Assembly (NCBI RefSeq): GCF_038502225.1
Contig: NC_091322.1
Span: 1,261,281-1,325,280, forward strand
DNA from: Cherax quadricarinatus
Lineage: Eukaryota > Arthropoda > Malacostraca > Decapoda > Parastacidae
DNA: 64,000 bases
Direction of reading: 5' to 3'
Positions 21,214 to 31,347 of this stretch are shown here, piece after piece. The notes under the pieces were generated by a model. That model had not been told where the DNA came from, ran no database searches, and saw only the letters and a list, made by a program, of their open reading frames with translations. How positions within the stretch are numbered: the first letter of the stretch is position 1; each line of letters starts with the position of its first letter. The translations under genes were made by a program, and so were the position numbers.

Positions 21214-21520
21214 ACAAGTATATGAACGCGTAAGAAGCCTGAACATTAACGCTCGCAGTGCTGCGGTTGTCTCATGCACAAGATTGTAACCACAATATAA
21301 ATTTCGAAAATTTCAGACTGGTCTTCAAGTGTGATAATTATATACCAAAAAAAAGTTCTATTGTTGAATCAAACTTTATTGACTCATTTCCAGACTATAA
21401 TTTATCTAATGGACAATTTAATTATAATAAGCGTCCAAGTCAAGGAGCATCTCACTAACACTGTAGTTTTTTGAAGGTCTTGAGTACAAAGTCAAGCTCT
21501 TCAGGTTCAAGTCAGTATAT
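21214..21520. other. Unassigned AT-rich sequence
   Basis: A 66-codon + frame at 21258-21458 has no recognisable motif. Nothing else seen. Confidence 0.35.
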
Positions 21521-21529
21521 AAATATTGT

Positions 21530-21685
21530 TAGAATTACCCACACTGAGAGGTAAGACAAAGTCACTTGCGCGGCTAGTGAGACGTTTATTACGACTGTGT
21601 TTATATTGGCCTGTTAAGCTCCTGGAGTGCGACACGTAGCTACAATAAATGCCTTATTAGTGGCTCACGTGCTCTTTTAACAGGT
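21530..21685. mobile_element. Decayed foldback element
   Basis: The left part has cacttgcgcggctagtgaga then cgtttattac. The right part has acaataaatgccttattagt. The two are imperfectly inverted. The segments resemble the foldback at 46876-47055 (gtgcagctagtgcggctttt). Assignment is by similarity only. Confidence 0.5.
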
Positions 21686-21700
21686 TTAGATCATAGTCAG

Positions 21701-21797
21701 GTCTACCTACCTACCTACCTACCTACCTACCTACCTACCTACCTACCTACCTACCTACCTACCTACCTACCTACCTACCTACCTACCCACCTATCTA
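21701..21797. repeat. (ACCT)n microsatellite
   Basis: About 24 perfect or near-perfect tetranucleotide units, with the last few interrupted. Confidence 0.98.
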
Positions 21798-22083
21798 CCT
21801 GGAGATATTGGAGGTCAGGTGATACCTCTTAGTGGTGATGGTGAACTTACATCTTGTTTATTCCAGCTGAAGAGTGCATGTGGTGTGGCATAATGATTCT
21901 GGTGCCTTGTTACATAGTACTTTCCTAATATATAGTTGTTACTGGGAGGCGGAAGCTTAGTGTGGGAGAGGAAGCTGTGAACAGTGATGGATGAATTTCT
22001 CTGTTGGTTGTGAGCTTGTGATGATCTTCCTGTCTTTCACGCCGACACCTCTCAAGACGAGGGAAGGAGAAGGTAGAGAAGGA
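21798..22083. other. Unassigned sequence
   Basis: No gene, RNA or repeat recognised. Confidence 0.4.
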
Positions 22084-22092
22084 ACACGGGAA

Positions 22093-22258
22093 TGATTATT
22101 ATTATTATCATGGGGAGCGCTAAACCCGTAGGATTATACAACGCACGTAGGGGGGGGAGGAGGTGGAAGGTATTCAAGCTCAATTCAGGGAACCGGAGCA
22201 CCGAACCATTCCCTAGATCAAGAGCCCTCACCAGCGTCAAGGAACCTCACTCGAGGGG
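22093..22258 (-). mobile_element. Second SINE-like retroposon copy with 9-bp TSD
   Basis: Inverse orientation of the 11344-11513 element: (ATT)n tail at 22093-22108, then ggggagcgctaaacccgtag, ending ctcactcgagggg. Direct repeats acacgggaa occur at 22084-22092 and 22259-22267. Two copies, each with its own TSD, establish a dispersed retroposon family. It shares the simple tail type of the SINE at 4213-4478. Confidence 0.85.
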
Positions 22259-22320
22259 ACACGGGAAGGCTGAGACGGTAGGAGGTGGTAGAGGGTAATA
22301 TCAAACATTCCATCCCAGGG

Positions 22321-22321
22321 T

Positions 22322-22353
<32 letters not shown>
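22321..22353. repeat. (AAT)n microsatellite
   Basis: About ten aat units. Confidence 0.95.
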
Positions 22354-22720
22354 CCTCTTTCCTAACACCCCCTCTCTTCAGCGTTTTATCTCGCCTGACT
22401 GCCTCATCCTTCCAGCATCCTTTTCTTCCCTCCTGTCATCTCTTTATCCCAGGCTTCCAGCATTCTCTCACTTTACATTCCTTGCCCCTCTTCGTCTTTT
22501 CCAGTCTTTCAGAATCTCTTTATCCTACCATCCATTTATCTCGGTGCTCAAGCACTTTCTTTTTTCTCTCTCTCGTCCTCCTTAGTAGTCTCTCTTATCT
22601 TCCTCATTACTCTCATTCCCTTTTCTCCACTCCAAGCCCTCATTCACCCTCCCCTGTCTTCCCTTTCATTTTCCCCTCCTATCTCTTTCTACTCTCTTAA
22701 TCTTTCCCCTATCTCTCTCA
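22354..22720. repeat. Pyrimidine-rich low-complexity tract
   Basis: Dominated by C and T (ctctctcgtcctccttag style). The open frames are composition-driven. Confidence 0.6.
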
Positions 22721-23004
22721 CACGCATTATGTAAAAAGGGAATAAACATCCTTGTGGGTACTACAGTGTAATACCCAGGTCGATGTTTGCGTTCTCGTTC
22801 CTCTAATGTTTAGTAACAAACATCGAATATTGGGAGTGATTATACTGTACTTGTACGGTGTAGTATCTGAATGTTGGTAATACTTACTTCAGTGTTGTAT
22901 CTGGAGGGTGAAAAATTTTTATTTCATATATTTATATATATTCAATATATTGGTAAACGACAGGTCAAATAATTTACATATTTTTTTTTTGAAAGACAGT
23001 AATA
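22721..23004. other. Unassigned sequence
   Basis: A weak pair of similar segments (gtactacagtgtaatacc / gtacggtgtagtatctgaat) but no feature call. Confidence 0.35.
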
Positions 23005-23380
23005 CGCAGTGTTTCGCACAGTAAAGCAAGAACACAATAAAGCAAACTTATACAGTGCCAGAAAAATAAAGTATTTAATTATGATGATTTTCAAAACGAG
23101 AAATTACAGTGATGGTGGTAGTCTTACAATCAGTGGTGGTGTTATATCAGTGTTGTTCAGTGCCAGGCAAGACCTTAATGTATGGAGATTATTTACTGCA
23201 CTTATAGTCAATGAAACATATAAATTACTAGAAATGCCTCAAAACATCTGGAATTTACGATCTGAAAATGAGAGGAAAGGTGCATGGTAATATATACGTG
23301 GAAAATTCTTGAGGGTGAGGGGCCCTGGTGTTCACTCTACGATAACAGCTTCCTGGAGTGAGTGATGCTGGGGAAGTTCT
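23005..23380 (+). mobile_element. Decayed LINE B remnant
   Basis: The open frame 23009-23290 includes EHNKANLYSARKIKYLIMMI then FKTRN, matching EHNKANITTARKMTGWIMKI and FKTRE at about 45840. Further on, ETYKLLEMPQNIWNLRSENE corresponds to LNYWERLEALDLYSLERRRE, and a YTWKILEG-like block follows. A region between these blocks is lost. Confidence 0.65.
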
Positions 23381-23984
23381 AAACTTGGCTGTACTTGTCT
23401 GACACCTCTCTAATATCAGGTGATTTAATGTAAGAACTAAATATTGTGGTTTTTAAAGCGTCAAAAGTCGTTCAGAGATTAATAAATACACCAGACTGAT
23501 GTTTATTCTTGTGGAGATCACTCCCTGGGTGTTCATTGTAATGTCGTATGTATTTTGTTTTAAATTCAGATTAAACGTATCATACTTGGACTTATAAAAA
23601 TATTGTATGTTGGTATCTCTTTTATTGCTATAATTCCTTCTCTTTAGTCTCTCCCTTTCCTCTAGTTGTTGCTACGTCCCTGAACCCCTTCACCCCCTCC
23701 GTCCATCTTCCCTTCCCAGCATCTTCATCTCAGTCATCTCTCCAGCTACAGGAGCATCCCGCCTCCCGGCTCGCCCTCTCTCCTATAATCTCTTCTAATT
23801 TACATATTTTTCTCCTTAATTTAAGATGAAGCTCTCCACAGCGCCTTCCCTCATGTGCCTTCTTTTTCCCCTCACCCGTCTTCCCTTTCTTCCCCCTTCT
23901 CTCCTCAAACACCCTCATTTACCCCCTTTTATTTCCTCACCCCTTTCCTCACGCCAGCTTTTCCCCTTGCAACTTTCAAAAAGG
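23381..23984. other. Unassigned; pyrimidine-rich in the right half
   Basis: 23640-23980 is C/T-rich. No gene recognised. Confidence 0.4.
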
Positions 23985-24430
23985 CTGGAGGAAGTTGTTC
24001 CCAAACTGCACACTGAAATTACTCCTTACAAGAGCGGGAGGCTCGGTAGACGGGGCAAAATACCCCATTTATTTAGCATGGGTTTAACGATTACATTAAG
24101 CGATAACTCAGTGTCAGAGGACCTAGACTTTGCAATACATATTTAAATATAAAGAGAATTACCAGAAACTTACGTCTTCAAGAAGAAAATTGGTAAGTTC
24201 CCACAGGCAGTTCCTGATCAGCCAGACTGTGCTGCCTATGTCAGACTGCATCCAACTAGTGTTAGTAACCCGACTGACCACCAGGATTGATCTGACACCG
24301 TGACACAGAGGTGATAATTTGTGTTGTCGGTCAATAATTTATAGGTAAACAACAGGTGGAGGCCTGGTCATGGACCGGGCCGCGGGGGCGTTGATCCCCG
24401 GAATAACCTCCAGGTAACCTCCAGGTAGGT
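23985..24430 (+). mobile_element. LINE B 3' end with tail
   Basis: RLEEVVPKLHTEITPYKSGR and LGRRGKIPHLFSMG match the GMVPNLHTEITPYESKRLGR block of better copies. A QFLISQTVLPMSDC-like decayed segment follows, then the tail gaccgggccgcgggggcgtt with two cctccaggta motifs ending near 24428. It lies 55 bp left of the 27-bp array. Confidence 0.75.
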
Positions 24431-24483
24431 GGAGACTCTTGGTGTTGTGTTAAAAGTAAGAATCTGCTAGGAGAGGGCTATTG

Positions 24484-27330
24484 TTCCTTATATATTGTTA
24501 GCCAGTGATGTTCCTTATATATTGTTAGCCAGTGATGTTCCTTATATATTGTTAGCCAGTGATGTTCCTTATATATTGTTAGCCAGTGATGTTCCTTATA
24601 TATTGTTAGCCAGTGATGTTCCTTATATATTGTTAGCCAGTGATGTTCCTTATATATTGTTAGCCAGTGATGTTCCTTATATATTGTTAGCCAGTGATGT
24701 TCCTTATATATTGTTAGCCAGTGATGTTCCTTATATATTGTTAGCCAGTGATGTTCCTTATATATTGTTAGCCAGTGATGTTCCTTATATATTGTTAGCC
24801 AGTGATGTTCCTTATATATTGTTAGCCAGTGATGTTCCTTATATATTGTTAGCCAGTGATGTTCCTTATATATTGTTAGCCAGTGATGTTCCTTATATAT
24901 TGTTAGCCAGTGATGTTCCTTATATATTGTTAGCCCTTATATATTGTTAGCCAGTGATGCTCCTTATATATTGTTAGCCAGTGATGTTCCTTATATATTG
25001 TTAGCCAGTGATGTTCCTTATATATTGTTAGCCAGTGATGCTCCTTATATATTGTTAGCCAGTGATGTTCCTTATATATTGTTAGCCAGTGATGCTCCTT
25101 ATATATTGTTAGCCAGTGATGTTCCTTATATATTGTTAGCCAGTGATGTTCCTTATATATTGTTAGCCAGTGATGTTCCTTATATATTGTTAGCCAGTGA
25201 TGCTCCTTATATATTGTTAGCCAGTGATGTTCCTTATATATTGTTAGCCAGTGATGTTCCTTATATATTGTTAGCCAGTGATGTTCCTTATATATTGTTA
25301 GCCAGTGATGTTCCTTATATATTGTTAGCCAGTGATGTTCCTAATGTTAGCCAGTGATGTTCCTTATATATTGTTAGCCAGTGATGTTCCTTATATATTG
25401 TTAGCCAGTGATGTTCCTTATATATTGTTAGCCAGTGATGTTCCTTATATATTGTTAGCCAGTGATGTTCCTTATATATTGTTAGCCAGTGATGTTCCTT
25501 ATATATTGTTAGCCAGTGATGTTCCTTATATATTGTTAGCCAGTGATGTTCCTTATATATTGTTAGCCAGTGATGTTCCTTATATATTGTTAGCCAGTGA
25601 TGTTCCTTATATATTGTTAGCCAGTGATGTTCCTTATATATTGTTAGCCAGTGATGTTCCTTATATATTGTTAGCCAGTGATGTTCCTTATATATTGTTA
25701 GCCAGTGATGTTCCTTATATATTGTTAGCCAGTGATGTTCCTTATATATTGTTAGCCAGTGATGTTCCTTATATATTGTTAGCCAGTGATGTTCCTTATA
25801 TATTGTTAGCCAGTGATGTTCCTTATATATTGTTAGCCAGTGATGTTCCTTATATATTGTTAGCCAGTGATGTTCCTTATATATTGTTAGCCAGTGATGT
25901 TCCTTATATATTGTTAGCCAGTGATGTTCCTTATATATTGTTAGCCAGTGATGTTCCTTATATATTGTTAGCCAGTGATGTTCCTTATATATTGTTAGCC
26001 AGTAATGTTCCTAATATATTGTTAGCCAGTGATGTTCCTTATATATTGTTAGCCAGTGATGCTTCTTATATATTGTTAGCCAGTGATGCTCCTTATATAT
26101 TGTTAGCCAGTGATGTTCCTTATATATTGTTAGCCAGTGATGTTCCTTATATATTGTTAGCCAGTAATGTTCCTAATATATTGTTAGCCAGTGATGTTCC
26201 AGTGCCAGTGATGCTCATTATATATTGTTAGCCAGTGATGTTCCTTATATATTGTTAGCCAGTGATGCTCCTTATATATTGTTAGCCAATGATGCTCCTT
26301 ATATATTGTTAGCCAGTGATGTTCCTTATATATTGTTAGCCAGTGATGTTCCTTATATATTGTTAGCCAGTGATGCTCCTTATATATTGTTAGCCAGTGA
26401 TGCTCCTTATATATTGTTAGCCAGTGATGCTCCTTATATATTGTTAGCCAGTGATGTTCCTTATATATTGTTAGCCAGTGATGTTCCTTATATATTGTTA
26501 GCCAGTGATGCTCCTTATATATTGTTAGCCAGTGATGCTCCTTATATATTGTTAGCCAGTGATGTTCCTTATATATTGTTAGCCAGTGATGCTCCTTATA
26601 TATTGTTAGCCAGTGATGTTCCTAATATATTGTTAGCCAGTGATGTTCCTAATATATTGTTAGCCAGTGATGCTCCTTATATATTGTTAGCCAGTGATGC
26701 TCCTTGTTCCTTATATATTGTTAGCCAGTGATGTTCCTTATATATTGTTAGCCAGTGATGTTCCTTATATATTGTTAGCCAGTGATGTTCCTTATATATT
26801 GTTAGCCAGTGATGTTCCTTATATATTGTTAGCCAGTGATGTTCCTTATATATTGTTAGCCAGTGATGTTCCTTATATATTGTTAGCCAGTGATGTTCCT
26901 TATATATTGTTAGCCAGTGATGTTCCTTATATATTGTTAGCCAGTGATGTTCCTTATATATTGTTAGCCAGTGATGTTCCTTATATATTGTTAGCCAGTG
27001 ATGTTCCTTATATATTGTTAGCCAGTGATGTTCCTTATATATTGTTAGCCAGTGATGTTCCTTATATATTGTTAGCCAGTGATGTTCCTTATATATTGTT
27101 AGCCAGTGATGTTCCTTATATATTGTTAGCCAGTGATGTTCCTTATATATTGTTAGCCAGTGATGTTCCTTATATATTGTTAGCCAGTGATGTTCCTTAT
27201 ATGTTGTTAGCCAGTGATGTTCCTTATATATTGTTAGCCAGTGATGTTCCTTATATGTTGTTAGCCAGTGAGGTTCCATATATAGTGTTAGCCAGTGAGG
27301 TTCCAGTAGTATATTGGTAGCTAGTGAGGT
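24484..27330. repeat. 27-bp minisatellite, about 105 copies
   Basis: Units contain ttccttatatattgttagcc followed by agtgatg. Variants are gatgttcc versus gatgctcc and ccttatat versus cctaatat. Short units near 24935, 25342, 26200 and 26703 break the frame. Nine codons per unit give ILLASDVPY repeats on + and HHWLTIYKE on -. The right edge decays from 27195. TATATA recurs every 27 bp. Confidence 0.97.
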
Positions 27331-27786
27331 ACCTATATATCGCTAGCCAGTAAGGTTCCTTATATATCATTAGCCAGTGTGTCCATTGAGGTTCCTATAT
27401 ATGCTTCGTACTCACTGATTTGTATATGCGGGGTCGAGTCTCACCTCCTGACTTCTCCAAGAATATTATATATTATGGTTACTTGAACGTTATCACTACT
27501 CCTGAAGCTGTGTATTGAATTTTCTTCTACCTAATTCATCTACTTAAATACGCTAAGAGTAAAGTAGTAACCTCGTAGTACCGTGCTCTTTTTCCTGGTC
27601 CTCCTGGAGGTGCTTTCTTTGTCAGGAATAGTTTATCCTGACGCGGACCACTACTGGATTAAAGTGGCAGGTTGTGATGGTTGGTGTGGGCTTGCGGTCC
27701 GCTAACAGTAATAGACTGGTCGCACAAACAACTGGTGTGACTTAAGGAGGGGCTGTGACGGCAGACGGACCACTAAAAGCAGTCAT
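27331..27786. other. Mostly unassigned; LINE A tail trace at 27408-27452
   Basis: cgtactcactgatttgtata then tgcggggtcgagtctcac resembles the LINE A tail in - orientation (tactcacctagttg, ggggtcgagtc), adjoining the array's decayed edge. The rest is not recognised. Confidence 0.45.
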
Positions 27787-27949
27787 ACACGAATAAACCG
27801 CACATAGGAGAAAGAAGCTTATGACAACGTTTCGGTCCGACTTGGACCATCGACTAGTCACACTAACACTTAGTGTGACTAGTCAGTGGTCCAAGTCGGA
27901 CCGAAACGTTGTCATAAGCTTCTCTCTCCTATGTGCGGGTTATATGTGT
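27787..27949. mobile_element. Foldback element, about 163 bp, AACGTTTCG arms
   Basis: The left arm ggagaaagaagcttatgaca then acgtttcggtccgacttgg is mirrored by ccaagtcggaccgaaacgtt and gtcataagcttctctctcc. A central gactagtcacacta / tagtgtgactagtc stem leaves almost no loop. It can form a nearly complete hairpin. No coding sequence. Confidence 0.88.
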
Positions 27950-28651
27950 ATTGTTCCAGTCACGGTATTGTGCCTTTTTGTTCTTTAAAAGCAGTCACAG
28001 GTATGTCAGTCACATTAAGGTCCACATAGTTATTAAGTCACCTGACTGCTAAGTTGTCCACCTCCATCCTCTTTAAAACTCCACTGATCTTAGTGTGCCT
28101 TGCCCGTCTGTCAATCCTTGTTATTCCCTCTGGTGTTCATATTTTAGAGTTGGTCCAAATCTTCCCTATCAGTTCCTCTCAATTTTCTAAATCTTAATTA
28201 TGTTTTTGCCAAGTTCTCTTCACTGTCCCCGAGTTCAACCTCTCGTTATAATCCTCTCAGTTGTGGGACTAGTCAGGTTGCCAACCTTTAAACTTTTTAT
28301 ATAGTCCGCCTGTGCTTGACCAAGTGAATGTTGTACTCTTGTGTCACACGTACTGATGATGGAACTAAGTTTATTTAGACACAGACACACATAAGTACAA
28401 TTATTATACATAGTGTAAATACCTTGGATAACCCAGTATATCGCTTATCAAGTTCGGCTGTTTGCAGGGATCTTGTGGGACTAGCACGAGGAACTTGCGA
28501 AGGTAAGATAACATCATGGAATGTCATTATGAACAGGAAACCCATGACGAAACCTGATGAGGTATTCTTGTATCGTGTGGCAGGCTGGCGGGCGTTGTGT
28601 GAGCGGTCTGGGTGGCACGGGACTTACCCTGGAACCTCTCTCTCCTCTCTA

Positions 28652-28655
<4 letters not shown>
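27950..28655. other. Unassigned sequence
   Basis: A 96-codon + frame at 28424-28714 ends in (TC)n serine/leucine repeats and has no recognised domain. No RNA gene seen. Confidence 0.4.

Positions 28656-28697
<42 letters not shown>
28656..28697. repeat. (TC)n microsatellite
   Basis: About 20 tc units. Confidence 0.97.
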
Positions 28698-28699
<2 letters not shown>

Positions 28700-28899
28700 C
28701 TACCCAGTCTATAAATAATACTAATAATATATATTATTTTTATGATGGTGGTAATATGATATTTGAACATAAGATCTTTCAATATTGTAACATCTTTGGT
28801 CTTATCTTCTCTTATCCAGGGTTTACTTCTTCCACTTTTCCATAACAGAGTAACTGCAAGTTATCCTCGTTACGTATGTTCCTTTCTGTGGACTACCGA

Positions 28900-29585
28900 A
28901 AGACTTGGTTTACACGAACGAGGGGCGTGATCACCCAGGCTGTTACTGCTGGCTGCAAGCAATCCAACGTACGAACCACAGCCAGGCTGATCGGACACTA
29001 AATCCAGTTTTCTCTTGAAGACACTCAAGGGTCTGTTGGTAATTCTTCTTATGTATGATGGGAAGTTGTTGTACAGTCTCGGTCCCCTGACACTTACCGT
29101 GTTTTCTCTTAATGTAATAATGGCACCCCCAGTCCTCACCGTCTGCTTTCGTAGGGAGTGATTTCTGTGTACAGATCTGGGACCAGTCCCTCTAGGATTT
29201 TCCAGGTGTGGATTATGATGTATCTTTCTCGCCTGGAGTACAGGTCAAGAGACTTCGAATGTTCCCAGTAATTAAGGTACTTGATTGAACTAACACGTAC
29301 AGTGAAGGTTCTTTGTACATATTTTAGATCTGTAATTTCACCTGCCTTGAATAGCGTCGTTAGTGTACAACAGTATTCCAGCCTAAAGAGAGAACAAGTA
29401 ACTGAAGGAGGATCATCATTGGCTTGGGCATCGCCTGTTTTGAAGGTTCTTATTATCCATCCTCACATTTTCCTCGCAGACATAATAACACTGTTATGAT
29501 CCGTGAAGGTGAGATCCTTTGACATTAACACTCTCATGTCCCTCTCATTATTTTTATTTTTGCTCTGTTGTGTGTTCAGAATTTG
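28900..29585 (-). mobile_element. LINE B, 5'-truncated and decayed
   Basis: The - strand encodes GGAIITLRENTVSVRGPRLY, then NNFPSYIRRITNRPLSVFKR and DQPGCGSYVGLLAASSNSLG, matching the RT C-terminal end of LINE B. Upstream sequence to about 29570 aligns with YLNYWEHSKSLDLYS and the NDLGV block. Several frameshifts. Confidence 0.8.
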
Positions 29586-29725
29586 TTGCCAGATCAATCA
29601 GGCTGTGATTGATATGTGGGGCAGCAGGCCTCCAGCAGCAACAGCCTGGTTGACCAGGCAAGCACCAGACGAGCCTGGCCCATGGCCGGGCTCCGAGAGT
29701 AGTGAAGCTTTCGAAACTCTTCAGA
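29586..29725 (+). mobile_element. LINE 3'-UTR remnant in opposite orientation
   Basis: INQAVIDMWGSRPPAATAWL followed by ccatggccgggctccgagag and gaaactcttcagagg resembles the 3' end seen at 46320-46410. It abuts the - strand LINE B head. Confidence 0.5.
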
Positions 29726-30481
29726 GGTATATCAAAGGTAAAGGTATACTCCGTTCTAGCTATTATTTTTATCGGTCTGTAGATTTTTGGAATTGCTTTG
29801 TTGCTGTCTTTGTGGACTGGAGTTATATCCGTAATTTTAATGAATGTGGATTGACTCCTGTGTCCAAACTCCGCTTCCATGAGATACCGAGGGCATATGA
29901 TAGTAGTTTATCGCGATTTTTGTTGGCTGAGTCTGGGTCTGGGAGAGTGTATGGCTGCTTCACAGTGTGGGTTAAGTCAGAAGTTTTGGAGATGTTGGCA
30001 CAAGTTGCTCAGATATAATACCTTTCAGTGTTGTAAGTTCAAATATAATAAAGACCTTATCGAAACAGTTGTTTATGGCGGGAATATTATTGGGCTAAAC
30101 TCAACTTAAAATCCGTACTGTATACTGTATGTCTGAGCGTGAGTGCTACAAGGGGCTACAATGTTCATGGTGGTAGTCCTCTACTTTGTCTTAAAAACTA
30201 GATGAACCTCAAGACTCAGTTATGTCACTATGGCAACTCATAAACCTTTGTTACTGATTGAAATCAGCTGCACGTTAAATTCAAATATCATCTTTATTTA
30301 AATTGATAGAAATAGTTGGAATATCATGAAGTAATTTTATCATGCAAGCCGCGTCATCACAGTTGAAGACTCACGTATAGTTTTTTCAGTATACCTTCCC
30401 ACCCTATAAATTATAAATGACATTAGTATAAATCGTACATTGTGCATGCAGCTCAGAGTCCTGAAATGGGATATTTATATA
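29726..30481. other. Unassigned sequence
   Basis: An open + frame to 30018 is continuous with the LINE 3' UTR above and shows no domain. Nothing else recognised. Confidence 0.35.
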
Positions 30482-30570
30482 CCATACCCCCGGCCGGGAT
30501 TGAACCCGCGGTCATAGAGTCTCAAAACTCCAGCCCGTCGCGTTAGCCACTAGACCAGCTAGCCACAATA
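30482..30570 (-). mobile_element. tRNA-like SINE head or tRNA pseudogene
   Basis: Read on -, it has an A box tggtctagtggc, an anticodon-arm-like ggagttttgagactct and a B box gggttcaatcc. The T stem has a mismatch at the third pair and no clean 7-bp acceptor stem is seen, so a functional tRNA is unlikely. The adjoining 30570-30835 sequence is reminiscent of a dispersed decapod repeat, but I cannot define its ends. Confidence 0.65.
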
Positions 30571-30875
30571 AGATTCATCCAACTAGGTATATTTCTACAC
30601 CATAGGAAGGTTAGCACAGGCACCACTGTGACCACAAATGCAAGTTTTTACAGACGAATCTCCAGCTAGCGTGGCCGTGACGAACGTAGTGATATTTATA
30701 TAGAAATGCAAACTACTAATATAAACACTCATTCCTTGAAGAAGGGGCTTAGATTCAGACGAAATCAGATTCAGGTGAAATCCCAGAGGAATAAATAAGT
30801 GCAAACGAAGCCTCTTTTCACAATGGGGCACCAGAGAGACCGAAAAAAAAATTCTCCCATGGAATTAGCATCATA
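30571..30875. other. Possible dispersed-repeat body next to the tRNA-like head
   Basis: Includes ccttgaagaaggggcttaga. No open frame. Called only from a recollected association with the tRNA-like head. Confidence 0.35.
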
Positions 30876-31030
30876 CATGATAATTCTTTGAAAAATGTTG
30901 AGACGCAGATGACCTATACAATCCAAGTCAGTATGCTTTTAGAGCAGAAAAATCATGCCTATTACAACCACAGATCATTGACAAAAATAACCGAAGCTTC
31001 GTTAGTAAAGTAAATTACAGATGTGATCTA
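30876..31030 (+). mobile_element. LINE RT fragment (QYAFRAEKSC block)
   Basis: With one frameshift the + strand reads NP, then QYAFRAEKSCLLQPQIIDKN, matching NPGQHGFRAGRSCLSQLLDH of LINE B RT. Short isolated fragment. Confidence 0.6.
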
Positions 31031-31347
31031 CACACTGATTTGTAGTTTTAAGTATCTTCCGAGACAACTGTCGTGTTCTCTCGTCTCGTCCCCAAACAAT
31101 GATTTGAAGCTGTGGTTCGTGTTATTGTCTCATGTGGGAAAGAGAAACAGTAAAATGTGCCATGTATATTCATTCTCTTACTTCACTTTTGGCTTCATTA
31201 TATAGGCTATCACACCATGTTTACAATGTTCAGTCCCTCGGTGTAGAAGCTGTGACAGGCAGCATCTTATTGTTGTAAAGCCATTTTGGCTTAGGTTATG
31301 AGGTTCCTGTTTGTTCATAAGACAAGATATTTACGTTCTTAGCACCA
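31031..31347. other. Unassigned sequence
   Basis: No feature recognised before the array starts. Confidence 0.4.

Noticed and set aside
18812..21279. Three - strand open frames of about 800 codons with Cys/Phe-rich repeats
   Set aside because: Translation of the 31-bp array, with the same sequence in each frame shifted by one unit.
24495..27320. ILLASDVPY repeat proteins resembling membrane or structural repeats
   Set aside because: 27-bp array with frame-breaking partial units and no start or end outside the array.
30482..30570. Functional tRNA gene on the - strand
   Set aside because: A and B boxes are present, but the T stem has a mismatch and no proper acceptor stem forms. Recorded as a SINE head or pseudogene.
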